From: Polytrichum commune
Lineage: Eukaryota; Streptophyta; Polytrichopsida; Polytrichales; Polytrichaceae
Direction of reading: 5' to 3'
Length of the DNA: 64,000 bases
Assembly (NCBI GenBank): GCA_950295325.1
Contig: OX485805.1
Coordinates: 57,374,758-57,438,757 of the forward strand
Shown: positions 22,816-36,710 of the stretch, one piece after another
Layout: each line of letters starts with the position of its first letter
Position numbering within the stretch: the first letter of the stretch is position 1
The notes under the pieces: generated by a model
Database searches by the model: none
Told to the model about the DNA's origin: nothing
Seen by the model: the letters and a program-made list of their open reading frames with translations, nothing else
Made by a program: the position numbers and the translations under genes

Positions 22816-25800
22816 CCGGTTGGCCGGGAAAATGATCGTTTGGAGGGGGGGGGGGGGTAGAAGGAGGAGTGTGTTGGGTTTGTGATGTTTAAGTATGGTT
22901 TTGTAGGTTTGTAATGGGTTGTTTATTTTCTATCCTTCTTCTGTGTATTAATATTGAGTGCGTGAATTGTGTGGCGATTATGTTGATTTGTTTGAATGTA
23001 TTTCGGATTTGCGATGTAGGGAGTTTAAGTTTTGTTTCTAGTTCTTGCATTGAGGGAATGTAATCGTATGCACACATATATGAATCCCCTCATTGATTCT
23101 TCTTCTTCTTTGTGGTTTTTCCTTCCTTTGCTAGCTCTTTGTTGGCATGGGAGGGGGGACGCAAGTGCTAATGAATTACATTTCCAAAAGGGGACCTATA
23201 TTTGTGTAAAGGGGGTCTAAACCCCATTCGAATATCATGTGGTATTTCCCCACTCCCGGTCATGGTGACGCATCGAAAATCATTGTGACTTACTATTCAA
23301 CACACACTTTGCCACGAGCTTCACGGTGGTGGCTCCAAGGGGCAGGGTTGGGTGAGGTAGTAGCCCCGTGCCCTTTCATGCACGGATCGTATTTCACATG
23401 CACTTGTTGGGACAAAGGCTAACTTATAAGGAAGGAAGGGCGGTGTGGGGGAGGGGCCCCGGCCACTAACTTATCCCCATTCCGGTGACAATTTGCGAAC
23501 GTGCGTTCAATTGAAGCCTCCAAGTCACGCGTTCCCCTCCGGTTTGTAGCATCCTTTATGAGTTGTAGAGATCGGCTTGAGAAGGTACAAATAATTAGGG
23601 TTTCGGTGAATCTAGATGTGTGCATGCTTTTTTGGTAGTTGTGGAGATATATGCATGTAGTCCATTGTTGCATTTTATGATAGAAATGGCGAAAACAAGT
23701 CTCAGATGTGGACTATGTATGTTGTGTGTGTATACGTGTTTTTGTTGGATGTATAGTGTATTAGTAATGAAAAATACACATCTAGAGTGGTCCCAACGTG
23801 GTGTTTCCATTTCAGTGCTCCTCAAGGTATAAATAACTTAGGATATTTATCATATGCTTTTACTTTTCACTCCTAAACAAGTCATCATGCAATGTGGTGT
23901 TGTACTAGCGATGCAAACAAACTCTTGTATCCATTAATAAAATTGTTGGACAAGTCTTTATACGTACATGAGACTATTATGTAATCTATGAGTTGAAAGT
24001 ATAGCCATGTTCTTTTATTTTGTCACATAACTTTTTGGTATAGGGGGTTTTGAATAAGGGGTCATGCATGCACATGGCTCTGACTCTCAAAGAAGAGCCC
24101 CCCCTCTCCCTCCCCCCCCCCCCCCCCTTGCCCTAGTGTTTGTGTGTCACCTAGCAACTTTTATGTGTGCATATCCACATATGATCTATCATGTGCATGA
24201 CAATGGCACCAAATGAAAGTAACCAAGATTTGAATAATATGGACAAAAATATATGGCCAAAAATAATAATCCATATATGACTCAAGAGTATCATTTGCAT
24301 TATACATCCACATTGCAAAGGAAAACTATTTGAGGGAAGAAAACATCGAAGCATTAGAACAACAGAACCCCTAATTAAGCATACCTTGAGAAGAAATTTG
24401 GTTGAAACACCACTCCATATATGTATTTTTCACAAATGACACAATGAAAATAACACAAATAACAAAAATGTGTTTACAAAAAGAAGATGTGGTCCATGTT
24501 ATCTATCACTTAGGATGGCTAGGAGTGGGAGAAGTGCAGCATGTTCTCATTGGAGTCAATAATTTGCATAGTAATGATCATTCTTGATCCTACTACCTAG
24601 CATTCATATATCATATCAAGGGAGGGACCATGTGGCTCTAGATACACATGTTGCTTGTGAGAATGAGAGGAAAGGATAGGTATTAAGAAGCCTAGAAAGG
24701 GCCATGAACAATTTAAAGTGTGTATAAACAATCTCCATTTGCCTTATAATTTAGAGGACCCATGCATAAAAATGTGGCATATAGTAAGAATAATTATTTT
24801 TCAAATTAGATTAAAAGGATTGATGGGAGAGTTGCACGATAATTAGTGAGGGGAGGATGCAAGCCTTCACATAACATTACTCGTCTCCTTGGCTACATTT
24901 CGCAAGATTAGGTATTGGACAAGCATAATGATTCTTTAATCCCGAGATTCCTGATTTATAAGGAGCACTCAGGCTCTATATTTCACAATTGAGAGGGTCG
25001 ATGTAGATCATCACTTAAAAATTATTAGAAAAGTCTACACTTTGTATAACTTTTGCATCTGTAGCTTAAGATACCATCTTCACGATTCGTAGAGTTTGCC
25101 AACTGTATAAAGCAATTGCCAATCCAATCCAACAACCGGATTATGCCTAAGTGACATGGAAAGTGCCCACAATAGGCCCGCATACCTTGGTGCACATAGG
25201 ATTGCCTAAGGCTGGAATAGTACTAAGAAGGGTGGCCTTTCTAGCACTTGATTTCCGGTGCACCCTACCACCTATGATGCACCAAATCGTAGTGGAGGTA
25301 TATGGGTGAACTTAATATTTTCAACCAACCATGTGTGAGCCTAGGTGTCGGCTGGCTTGTCATTCAAGGTGTTCACCTTCGAAAGGAGGCAACAATTGTC
25401 GGGGGCCCTTTGAGTTAATTCTCGTGATGCCCGTTTCAAGATTACGTATAGATATAGACCAACTCAAAAAGAAAAAAGACTAACACCACGACTCACGCCG
25501 GTGGCAACATCAAAATCGTCTTTCTTTCTTTTCTTTATTTACGCAAATCTACCACATTAGTAAATTTGCGATGTTCTTTCACCAATGCAGGACAACTGCC
25601 AAGGACTCACATGCTTGTTAGTGATATGAACAACACGATGATAGGGTCATTCAATTACAATATAAAGACCAAAAAAAAAAAAAAAAAAACTTGAATGACG
25701 CTATCGACAAGAATTTCCTCCTCGGTCGTGTTTACTTCATTACCGAATCGCACATTTGTGAATGGACCTTGCATGGCAATATGTCCAAACGTGTACCAAC

Positions 25801-27200
25801 TACAACCCACAATATGCCAAGTGAACTCAATGTTGCCTTCCTTCAAGGATGCAAGAATATCTTCACCTCTTGAAGAGAAAAAAAGAAAAGGAGGACAGGG
25901 AAGAATATCTTCACCTCTTCAAGAGAAAAAGAAAAAGAAAAAGAAGGAACGGGTTTATGTGGAAATGGGTGGCCAAGAGAGCTACGAGAGCATGAGGGCA
26001 TGAGAGGTCATACTATGGAGGTAGGTAGATCAAATTTTGGCTCTTATGGACATGGATTTTTTTTACCATCATGAGTTCATGGATGGTTACATTGGCTAGA
26101 AGGCTTCAATTTATGACGGAATACAAATATATATATAGGTGGAGGTAAATAAAACTCTACTTTTAGTAGCTTGACAAAAACAAGAAAAAAAAACTTTAGT
26201 GGCATCATAAATGGCTAAACAATTTCATGATCTGTTAGGATCTCAGGGAGGTGACCGGCCAAAAAGTAGAAACCACGTGAGAACAACTATAGGGTGCTTT
26301 TTATTTGTTGGCAAGAAAAATTATAGAAACTTTGGATCTATCACAACCTACTTAAATGATGAAACATGTGATTATATGTACATTAGCATAAGGGGAAAAT
26401 GCCCACTTTAGGTTTGAGGTAGAAAGAAATTAGTATGATAGAAATAATAGAGGGACTCTAAAAAACAATTTGAGTATATTCACATATAATCATGCAAAAT
26501 GAATGATAATTGAACGTTATGATGTGTACACTCTTCTTTCACCAATATAAAGCAACATGGATGTACGCCATGCCATATTGGAGTCTTAAGTTTGCCTTCG
26601 TACGGAACGAGTAAATCAAAATTTTATAAGTAATTTAGCCTGAAATAATCTAGGTTTTATTTTATAATTACTTATAGGGTGTTGAATATTTGGTGGTTAC
26701 TTTTTTTTCTACTTAAAGGGTTCCCTAAAATCCAAACGAGAAGGTAAATAGCCCCCATAAAAATACCCTTTGTATGCACATGGTTACATAACACAAGAGG
26801 GAGTGACCCCCCTCCCCCCCCCCCTAAAGGTTAGGATTTGGCGTTTACATCTATCTATCCATCCAGCAGTTTCACTTATTGTGTTTTTCTGCCATGACAA
26901 GGAACTGGTTTTTGCAAAAGAGTTGCAAATTAGAAAGGAAAAACTATGAAACGTTGAAGTGTAAGTTGGGATCCATGGAGAATGGATATATAAATGTCGC
27001 CAATTTCAAGACAAATCTTAGTGTGGTGGCATACTCTTAGTACTACATATAGAGACCATGACATAACACGCCCCAGGCTAGATCACATCTTCATTCAGTT
27101 GGGCCCCATCCCTCCCATGCCTCCTTCACGACCTGGTCTTCCTGCCCACACCTGCGTGGGAACTCTTCCCCGTTGGGAATCAATGTGACAATACCCAGTG
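22816..27200. other. Intergenic DNA, no gene recognised
   Basis: Contains homopolymers (G run about 22845, C run about 24110, A run about 25670), a short imperfect tandem pair near 25853-25945 (AGAATATCTTCACCTCTT repeated) and only small overlapping frames. No domain, RNA gene or clear transposon end was found. Confidence 0.5.
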
Positions 27201-27214
27201 AAAATTACAAATAT

Positions 27215-27565
27215 TCAAGTTGACATTATTTGTACATAATGTTTTACATAAAGCTTCACCAAAATGGGTCAAAATTTTATCAATTTTTTTCATGAGTAGA
27301 TATACACGGTATCTATTACATAGTAAAAGATGGTAATCAAATTTGATGATTTGTTTTTTTTTATAAAACATACCGTTTCTAACTAGAATGATGCACTATT
27401 GAACTAAAACAATTACTACAAGAAATGAAGATGCCTAAAAACTTCAAAGAAATATACAAAAGATATTATCGATGATTATCCATATGTAGAAAAAATATCA
27501 TAAATTTTAAAATTATCCATGGCATGTAATATAGGGTAGCAAACTTTTATCACACGTGCTTATGA
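27215..27565. mobile_element. Second copy of the 10043-type MITE, ends decayed
   Basis: The interior is collinear with 10043-10445: AAAATGGGTCAAAATTTTAT, GGTATCTA(T/G)TACATAGTAAAA, CCGTTTCTAACTAGAATGA and AATATACAAAAGATATTATC occur in the same order. The terminal 40 bases at each side are heavily diverged and no TSD is readable. Confidence 0.7.
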
Positions 27566-27620
27566 AACGTAAGAGGGTGTGATGGCCCCGAGCTACCTTG
27601 ATCAGAGGTTGTTGTCAATA

Positions 27621-27853
27621 GGGAATTGTCAAATCGACCATGTAGTTTGTTAAAACGACCATAGAGACGCGTCACACGGTCACCTGATCTGTCATAATTC
27701 GGATTTTCATGACACCCATGAAAAACACAAGGTATTGGCTCTATATTAGAATGAGTAAACTCGACCAACATGGATGACGAGGCAAGGCCTAGTTAACACC
27801 TTACATATAAACTATGGTCGTTTTAACTTATGTGTGGACGATTTAACAATCCC
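27621..27853. mobile_element. MITE with ~43-bp TIRs and 9-bp TSD
   Basis: The left arm begins GGGAATTGTCAAATCGACCA and reaches TTAAAACGACCATAG. The right arm is its inverse (CTATGGTCGTTTTAA ... CAATCCC). The flanks TTGTCAATA (27612-27620) and ATGTCAATA (27854-27862) form a 9-bp TSD with one mismatch, as for Mutator-like elements. Length 233 bp, non-coding. Confidence 0.82.
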
Positions 27854-27862
27854 ATGTCAATA

Positions 27863-29960
27863 TCCGTACAAAGTTAGTACTTACTTGATTAAAGTTAGTA
27901 CAAGGAGGGCTTTGTGCAAGGTGGCTTTGCGATAAGGTGCAACTTGTGAACTTGAACGCATGAACTTTGGAGTGAAAAAGGCTTATTGAATATTGCCTCA
28001 ATGGCTTCCACACTAGTGAAGGTCTTACCTGTTTGTTCATAAAGAACCTCACATTTTAAATGTTGTACTTGAAGTATACATGTGGTTCAATGTTGTGTAC
28101 TTGAAACCACACCTAGAATGATATTTTATGTGCGATTCACACACCGTCATGTCGCTTGTCACACCTTACTTGAATGACTGTATTGTTGTAGAATCCTAAC
28201 CGCGGAACCCCCTAAAGGTCCAATCCTTTTTGCACATAGCTAGCTAGGCTCGCACATTGTCCATGGGCTATATATATAATGAACGTTGTGAGGCTAGAAA
28301 GAAGAAACTTTGGTCACAAAGCAAACTTGTCGATATCTATTTAAAGGGATCTCATTTGTACGGTTGGTGTGCTCAAATAAATCAATGAACTCCATGCAAG
28401 CGTTTTTTTAAAAGTTTTCAAGTGAAATGGGTTCCTCATAAATCAAGATCTCGCATAGTGTTTGGTTGACATTTTTTTGGTGTTTTTTTATACGTGTTGG
28501 TTTACGATGTATTAAACTTTGAGGGTTGATCATGGTGGATTAAGGGTACACAAAAGTAAACGTTAGTCATTTGAATGAAACGTGATGCTAATTTAAAACA
28601 TATGTGCTATACAAATATAATGAAAAAACTCTCAAAATTTTCATTCAATTGTAATTTGGAGTGTATTTTTTTATGAATCGTGAATGTCTAAGTAAGTTTC
28701 AATCACTTATGGGACATCTTAGGTTGCATGTCATGTATAAATTTCATGAGTGTCTTTTACAAAAGCTTATGTGCAACTTCTGCTCTTTAAAAAGCGGGAT
28801 CTGGACACTTGAAACCATTTTTTGTCTAGGATTTTGTGATTATGTTGCATTCAACTAGTCAAGTGAAAAATGTTCATTGGTTGCACACCACTTTCCAACA
28901 CAATTGTCATAAAAGTACAGTTGCTTAAGAATTATTATTATTCGATTATTTTGGGCGCATATAGATTCATGTGCCATCTATTTTAACACAAATACTTGAG
29001 AAATTTGATTTTCATGCCCATCCATCCTTCCAAAAGCTCTCTTTTGGGCTAAAATGTCACGACATCTAAGTGGATCATATTACAATTGAACTCCAATCAA
29101 CCCATATTTGTCATTTTAGAAACAAAACATTTTATCAAGTAAGCTTCACATGGCCCCTATTATAATAATGAATAAAATCACATATTTTCATGGTAGTCAA
29201 TTTTGGTTTGGTAAAATTAGGCATTTCTTTGGCCCAACTATTTGGGCGTGTGTGCGATACGTGATTGGACCAAAAATTTGCAACTTTTCTACACAAAGAT
29301 TTCCATCATAACATGATAAACGAGTATTCTATGCTCAATTTATTGAAGTGGTGGATGATGTTCCATTTCAAGTCATGGCCTTTGTGATATGTGTAACTTA
29401 TTTGTTAACAAATGAATATTCAAATAGGGTTGCTTGCTATGTGATGTTCTAGCTATAAACTAATACTAAGATAACCCCGGATTTTCTGGTCAATTCTGGA
29501 CAAAATTCCACAGTAATGTCATAACCTATCTTTTGTAATGTTGATCATGTCGACACCCCCTCTAGCATTCTTGCATTGAATCCCACTTTGTGACCTACAA
29601 TCCTCCCACATCACTCAACACTATGTACAGTCATCAATGCCTACAGAGACAAGAGAAGGGAGGAGTTGAAGCATTTCATTGTATTAACAAAATGTAAAGT
29701 GAGAGACAAAACCCCTCTCTCTCACTGGGCTTCGAGGTAAGTGACGCCATCACTACCTTCATGACCACTTGAATGAAGTCCTTCTCCAAAGAATGGTTGT
29801 TTCGAAGTCCCATTGATACGACGAAGTCGTAACATGTAAATCACATGTTTAGTGCGCCTCCTTTCATGACTGCAGTAATACCCTCCCCCAAAACACCCAA
29901 GCATAGATGAACCTTAGAAGAAAGCAAGATTCAAAAAGGATTCCTTCTACAACCTCAAAA
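27863..29960. other. Intergenic DNA, no gene recognised
   Basis: AT-rich; small frames only (for example 28661-28858), none with a known motif. Nothing structured was seen before the minisatellite that starts near 29.97 kb. Confidence 0.5.
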
Positions 29961-29969
29961 GCCCCAAAA

Positions 29970-30647
29970 AATCAACGCAACAAAGCAACCAACCCCTCAC
30001 ACCATTCATCCACCCACCCACCCGTCCGTACACCTATCATCTATCTGTCCTTAACACAGAGAACACCCCAAGTTCTTGATGCGGTCCCCCAAAACATAGG
30101 GAACCAAAATAATGACTTTCTGACCAACGAAACAACCAACCCCCCACACACAATCCATCCGTCCATCCGTACACTTATCATCCATTCACGCAAAGAAAGC
30201 CCCAAGCTCTCGACATCTTCCCCCCACTCAACTAACCACCCCCTCACACAATCCACCCATCCATCCATCCATCCACTTATCATCCGTTATTCACACCACA
30301 AGAAAAAGCCCCAAGTTCTCGACATCTCCCCCCCAAGCAACCAACCACCCCCTTACACAACCCATCCATCCATCCATCCACTTATCATCCATTCACACAA
30401 CGGAATGCCCCAAGCTCTCGACGTCTTCCCCCCAAGCAACCACCCCCCCCCTCACAAAATCCATCCATCCACCCACCCATCCATCCACTTGTCATCCGTT
30501 ATTCGCACCACCAACGGAAAGCCCCCGAGTTCTCGACGTCTCCCCCCCCCCCAAGCAACCAACCACCCCCTCACACAATCCATCCATCCATCCACTTATC
30601 ATCCATTCACACAACGGAAAGCCCCCGAGTTCTCGACGTCTTCCCCC
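29970..30647 (+). repeat. Minisatellite, left part (alternating ~105-bp units)
   Basis: Units are anchored on CACTT(A/G)TCATCC at 30172, 30274, 30379, 30486 and 30593, giving periods of 102-107 bp; a diverged unit precedes them. Each unit has a (CCAT)n block, a GGAAAGCCCC-type block, TCTCGACGTC and a poly-C stretch with CAAGCAACC. Two unit types alternate: A (ATTCACACAACGG) and B (GTTATTCGCACCACCAACGG), so the higher-order period is about 210 bp. The long plus-strand frame through it (29907-30653) is an artefact of the repeat. Confidence 0.9.
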
Positions 30648-31004
30648 TGTTAAGAAAGTTGTTAGCTAGTACAACCAGGTGTTAACTAGGCTTTAGTTTA
30701 AAGACATAAGTGTAAGGGACCAGGGTATTAACCTGGATACCCGTATATATACTTAGGCCTAATCAATATAGTTAGTGGGCTAACATGGACATCAGCCGGC
30801 CATCGCCGGGTATAGACCTGTGTAGTATGAAGTAGATGTGCTGATGGTATACGGTGCAGTAGACTACTGACACCTGGCCTTCATACCCCCTGGCCATACA
30901 CTACTGTATATATACCCCAGATTTACCATTAAGGGCATTCAATTCATTGAAGTATTCATGCACCAAAACTCTGTCTCACTTGTAGTCTACATATACTTCT
31001 AACA
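30648..31004 (+). repeat. Copia 5' LTR
   Basis: Begins TGTTAAGAAAG and ends CTTCTAACA. A TATATATAC box lies at about 30745, a plausible core promoter. The sequence directly after it (CGTTATCAGCACGCTC) occupies the primer-site position but is not the standard initiator-Met 3' end complement. An internal tRNA primer is possible; this is inference. Confidence 0.95.
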
Positions 31005-31695
31005 CGTTATCAGCACGCTCCTGTCGGCACAGTTTTTCTTCATACTTTCTCTCTCTACATGCTTGATTATACCCTGTAGATACTATATAGTCTGTATACT
31101 ACACTCTGGTGAGGAAAAACAAATGATCACATGAGCGATTTCTGTAGACAGTTTTCCACATAGATTTTTTTTTTACCACACACACATATTCTGTGAAATA
31201 CTACACTACTGCATAACCATTTTCTCACATACCGTTATGCTGTCCAAAATTTTCATACTGTTCCCCTAACAGTTACTGTTTTCCCACACTGTTATACTGC
31301 TCAAAAACTAACATACTGTTGTGATGTTTTTCTTCTTTCTTTCTTATACTGATGTTTTGAGCTATCTAAATTTGTTCTAACAAAACTGTTCTATCTGTTT
31401 TGTGTATATATTCCGTTTTATTTACAGATTATTCCATACTAACAGAAATATTACTAACCTTTTATATATATATATACTAATATATACTAATATATATATA
31501 TAATTCTGTTTATATATATATATATATATCCATATATATATAAGTTCTGACATAGTCTTTTGTGAAAATTACTAACTTATACATATACATATATATATAT
31601 ATATATATATATCCTGTTTTACTAACATCTTATTTTCTGCTGACCCATCTGAACTGTTATATTTCCTGTTAATATTTCCTGAAGTGTTATACTAA

Positions 31696-31736
<41 letters not shown>

Positions 31737-32004
31737 CGCTTTACTAACATATGTCCGTATATGTCTGATATACATATATGACATGTTTTGTAACTAACAG
31801 AAGATAAATATCTTCAATATCTGTCTATACTTCTCTATCTATATGTTTCTGGATATTCGTCTATACTAACCTATATACAATTTTCAATATCTGTCTATAT
31901 TTCTCTCACTGTATTTCCTTGAAATATCCGAACTAACATTTGCATAATTTCAATATCTGTCTATACTGTAAATACATTATTACCTAAGCTTTGCATCTAA
32001 ATGT
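31005..32004 (+). other. Copia untranslated leader with TA microsatellites
   Basis: AT-rich, non-coding. Several (TA)n tracts occur at about 31460-31530, 31580-31615 and 31698-31735, along with repeated ATACTGTT and TCAATATCTGTCTATA motifs. It lies between the primer site and the gag start. Confidence 0.7.
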
Positions 32005-33186
32005 ATGGCCCGTACTGTTTATAAACATATGGCTCGTAAACCACCCGAAATCAACGCACTTTCTACACAGCCCACATTTATTGAGAGCAGAATGCAATCA
32101 TTAATGTTTGCTCCTCTCAATGCTGATGGCTCAAACTTTTTAGAGTGGATTAATGATACTAAGACAGTCCTAAGTGCAGACGATTTAGCTTGGACACTTA
32201 CAGTTCAACCTTCTACATCAACTGAACCAGCACAACCGATTCCTCCCGCAGCTTGATGGCAAGCTTTACTGCAGATCAGAAGACATCTTGATCACTCACT
32301 ACGTTTGCAATATCTGCAAATTGAAGATCCAGCTGAACTGTGGTCACTTTTGCATGCTCGATTCAATCATCAGCAGACTTTATTTTTACCACATGCTAGA
32401 TCAGATTGGATTAACTTAAGAGTGCTAGACTTTCCTGATTTTGCTACATTTAATTCGGAACTACACCGAATTACTGCCCAACTTCGACTCTGCGGGGAAA
32501 CAGTATCAGAAGCTGAACTAATAGAGAAGACTCTATCAACCTTCCCTCCTGCAACTGCCATCCTATCTCAACAGTATAGAAACATGAAATTTAAGAAACA
32601 CACTAACCTAATGTCACATTTGCTTTTGGCAGAAAAACATCATCAACTACTTCTTAGGAATGCTGATTCCCGACCAGTTCGGGAAATCCATAATACTACA
32701 GCAGTTCCTGCTGACTACTCCCGCTCCTATTCTGGACCTGTACCTGCAACTGGGATAAGGGGTCATGAGGTGGCAGTTGCTGATGCTGTATGGAGGGGAC
32801 CTGCTGGAGCAGTCAATCTAAGGGGTGCTGCTGCTGCTAACTGGAGGGGACCTGCTGCAGATGTTGGGTGCAGACATCCTTCTGATCCAGCTGACTACCA
32901 TGCAGCAGCATACGCTACAGAAGCCTCCAGACGACCTATCAGAGGTTCTTACCACAGACCTCAACCTAAACAGCAAAGAGGGATGCAGAGAGGAATACAA
33001 AGAGGCCTCCAAGATAGACCTAGATTCCCACCCAAACCCATCATAAATAAACCAGTTAAGGGTAATTGCCACAAGTGTGGAAGGAAAGGTCATTTTGCGA
33101 AGGAATGTAGAGCTCCTCCCTACCTGGTCAATATGTACAAAGAACTTCAGCAATTACGAATACAACCCTTCATCCTCTACCCATGA
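32005..33186 (+). pseudogene. Copia gag, interrupted by one stop
   Basis: Nucleocapsid/capsid polyprotein that would package element RNA. The frame opens at the ATG at 32005 and runs in one register to 33186 except for TGA at 32254-32256, where the flanks continue smoothly; a CGA-to-TGA change would explain it. A CCHC zinc knuckle, CHKCGRKGHFAKEC, lies at about 33069-33110, typical of copia gag. The frame ends shortly after the knuckle, where an intact element would normally run on into protease. The continuation is in the next register, so a frameshift lies at about 33.13-33.18 kb. Confidence 0.88.
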
Positions 33187-36100
33187 TGTTGAAAGCTTCA
33201 TGACTATCTACGAGAAGCAAACATCAGACCCAAATGTTGCTCTCCTAGATAGTGCATCGACTCATACTATATTAACCAGCCCTGAATTCTTCCATTTCAC
33301 TGAAAATGAGAAATCCTGGCAGCATTGTAAGCTAATCACAATGGCCGGAAGCCGAAATATGAGATTTCGGGAGGGCCGGGCAACGGTAGTATTGCCCGGG
33401 GGCTTCTCCCTCACTTGCGCGAATGCAATGTACGCTCCAGATGCGCCTCGTAGCCTGATCAGCTACAGGGATCTGAGAGCGAGGAAGATCCACGTTTCCA
33501 CTGCGATGGAAAATGATGAAGAGGTTCTGGAGCTCAGGCAAAGGGCAGGAGATCCTTGCCACCGCAAAAGCGGGAGACGACGGCCTGTATAAGATTGTCA
33601 TAAAACCCTTGACATGTAGCCCCATCTCTCTGATAGATGAGGAAGAGGTTTGTATGGCTGCTTGGGCTGGAGACCCTGAAGCAAAACGCCACAACCTGGC
33701 ACAGGGAGTATCTTTAGATACTATAGCCAAGCTTGATTTATGGCATATGAGGTTAGGACATCCGGGAACCACGTTATTCCGCCGGATGCTTCCTTTGATA
33801 ACGGGGCATAATCTGGTAACAGCCGAGGCTGAGAAAACCCATGACTGCGTGGCATGTATCAAGGGAAAATTCATAAAAAGACCCTCTAAATGACACCTAC
33901 CTAAAGAATTACCCCCTCCCCTTTTCAGACTTCAAGGGGATATTTGTGGACCAATTAATCCGCCCTCAGGCACATTTCGATATTACTTTGTGCTAGTGGA
34001 TGCCTCGGGTAGCCATTTAGAAGTCTCTCTTCTCCCAACCAGAAATATGGTGTTCCCTAAGCTGCTGGCTATCCTCCTTAAGTATAGAAACCATTTTCCA
34101 GAAAATCCAATCAAATTCCTAAGGATGGATAATGCCCAGGAATTTCGTTCACATGCCTTCCAAGACTACTGTACAGCCATGGGAATCACCCTCACGTACT
34201 CTGTACCCTATGAACACAGCCAAAATGGTTTGGCAGAAGCATTTATCAAAAAGATCCAGCTAATAACCAGACCCCTATTACTACATGCTAACCTACCTTC
34301 AGAACTCTGGGGCCATGCAGTACTACATTCTACTGCATTACTAAGATTAAAACCAACCCTATTAAATAGCCACACCCCATATGAGCTGATTTCAGGTAGG
34401 CCACCAGATGTGGCACATATCAGAATCTTTGGCTGCCAGGTATGGGTACCTGTGACTGAGCCTAAGAGACACACTATTGGGCCTCATAGGCAAGAGGGTA
34501 TATATGTTGGTTTTGACTCTAAATCCATAATCAGATACTTGGATCCCACAACAGGAGCTCTACTTCGAGCTAGATTTGTCAACTGCAGATTCCTAGAATC
34601 TGTATTTCCAACCTTAAAGACCATATCTCAATTCCAAGCTCAAGATCTAAACTTTATAGCTCCTGAAACCTTGACCTTGAACCCTGATCCACCTACAGCC
34701 CTTTCTAATACAGAAGTTATTAAACTTCTGAACCTCAAACACCTAGCAGACCATACACCAGATGGATTTTCATCTCAACCCAGAATTATTAGAAACCCCC
34801 TTCCTGGTACCGGGACAAACCTACCCAAACGATATCCTGAAAACCCAACCTCTACCCATAGACCACCTAAACGAACTAAATCTCATTTCACAGCCGAAGA
34901 TGTCCAAGACTTGAAGACTGAAGACCGGGACAGGAATATGTATTTTGGGGAAACATCTGAACCATCTGATCCATCTATCCTCAAATCAGATCTTACCCTG
35001 GATTCTAACCCAGCTACCCTGAAACAGGCTATGTGCAGACCAGACTGGCCACAGTGGCAACAGGCCATTGAAACCGAATATAACTCCCTTCAAAAACACA
35101 AAGTCTTTGGTGATCTATCATTAGGCCTAGACAAACCACCTGTAGGTCATAAACTAATATTTACCAGAAAATTCAATGCTGAGGGAGAGATAATCCGATA
35201 TAAGGTCAGATTAGTGGCACAGGGATTCACACAGCGACCTGGCATTGACTATGATCAAACCTACAGCCCAGTAATGGATACAACATCTTTCAGATATTTA
35301 CTAGCTTTGAAGGTTCATATGAATTTGCATATTTACTTATTAGATGTTGTTACAGCCTATCTTCATGGTGAACTAGATTCTATTCTGTACCTAGCACCTC
35401 CCCCTGGATTTCTGAAAAGTAATTCTAACCCCAAACCAGGGAAATTTGCAGGGCTCAGAATATATAAGGCTTTATACGGTCTGAAACAGTCTGGTCGTAC
35501 CTGGTATCATTACTTATGTAATTTTCTAATTGCACAAGGTTTTATATATAACCCTACTCTACCATGCATATTTACTTTTATTAAAGATTCTGACTTTGTT
35601 ATTTTGGCAGTTTATGTTGATGATTTAAATATAATTGGTGCATCAGACCTCTGTAAGTATGCCCAGAACATTTTGACTCAGAAATTTGATATGAAGTTCC
35701 TAGGCCCTACTTCATTCTGTTTAGGACTTCAGGTTCATTATGTACCAAATGAGGGTATACTGTTGCACCATGAAACCTATGTAAACAAAGTACTTAAGGA
35801 ATTTCAGATGGATAAATCTAATCCTTTAGTTGCACCTATGATCGGGCGTAGCAAAACTAATCAGGATCCATACCAACCTCGTGAGGAGGAGGAGGAGGAA
35901 ATCATAGATAAACCTAAGTACCTCACAACGGTTGGGATATTTACATATCTAACAACTCATACCAGGCCTGATATAGCCTTTGCAACCAACATTCTAGCAA
36001 GAAATAGTCAGAACCCCACAATCAGGCATTGGAATGGAGTAAAGCATCTTATGAGGTATCTTCGAGGGACTTCTGATTTAGGCCTATTCTACAGAAAAAC

Positions 36101-36626
36101 TAACAATCCTGAAATTTCAGGTTTTGCAGACTCCGGCTTTAGAACTGACATGGCTGCAGGCAAATCACAAACTGGATATCTATTTCTGAAGAATGGTGCT
36201 CCCATTTCCTGGAAGTCCACGAAGCAGACAATCACTGCCACCTCTACTAATCATGCAGAACTCCTAGCATTTCATGAGGCTGCAAGAGAATGTGTTTGGC
36301 TTCGGACCATGGAAAATATTCTAATGGAGCAATGCAAAATCAAGACCAGGAATCAGCCAACAGTCATTTATGAAGACAACGTTGCCTGCATACAACAGAT
36401 GTCATCCGGATTTATTAAGGCTGATCGTACTAAGCACATCAGCCCCCACATCTTTTCATTTAGTCAAGACTTAATAGAGAAAGGCCAGCTAAAAATTAGA
36501 AAAGTAGAATCAGAACATAATTTGGCAGATATGTTGACTAAGGCCTTGCCAGCCTATAAACATAAAAAGTTATTGGCAGAAGCTGGAATGAGGACACTCC
36601 ATTCACTAACCTCTCCTGGTTGTTAA
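33187..36626 (+). pseudogene. Copia pol (protease-integrase-RT-RNase H), interrupted
   Basis: The protease motif LLDSASTHTI is in one register to about 33.54 kb, where a one-base shift moves coding to the next. The pre-integrase module follows (LWHMRLGHPG, then CVACIKGKF), then TGA at 33891-33893, then an uninterrupted stretch to 36626. Integrase second and third catalytic positions: RMDNAQEF and NGLAEAF. RT: VRLVAQGFTQRPGIDYDQTY and the active site YVDDLNIIG at about 35613-35640. RNase H: ADSGF, GKSQTGYLFLKNG and TATSTNHAELLAFHEAARE. The RT/RNase H half looks undamaged. As it stands the element cannot make a full polyprotein unless the breaks are sequencing errors. Confidence 0.92.
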
Positions 36627-36700
36627 TACTCTTTTCTCATCCAAGGTTTTGTCCCACTGGGTTTTCCTTGGAGGAGTTTTTAACGAGGTTAACACCAGGT

Positions 36701-36710
36701 TGAGGAGGAG
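36701..36710 (+). promoter_or_regulatory. Copia polypurine tract
   Basis: TGAGGAGGAG immediately before the 3' LTR, the usual primer for plus-strand DNA synthesis. Confidence 0.7.

Noticed and set aside
29907-30653. 248-codon plus-strand frame rich in P, H, S and T
   Set aside because: It is the translation of the (CCAT)n / poly-C minisatellite; the repeat itself explains the open frame, and it ends in the copia LTR.
33332-33874. 180-codon minus-strand frame
   Set aside because: Antisense of the copia protease and pre-integrase coding region.
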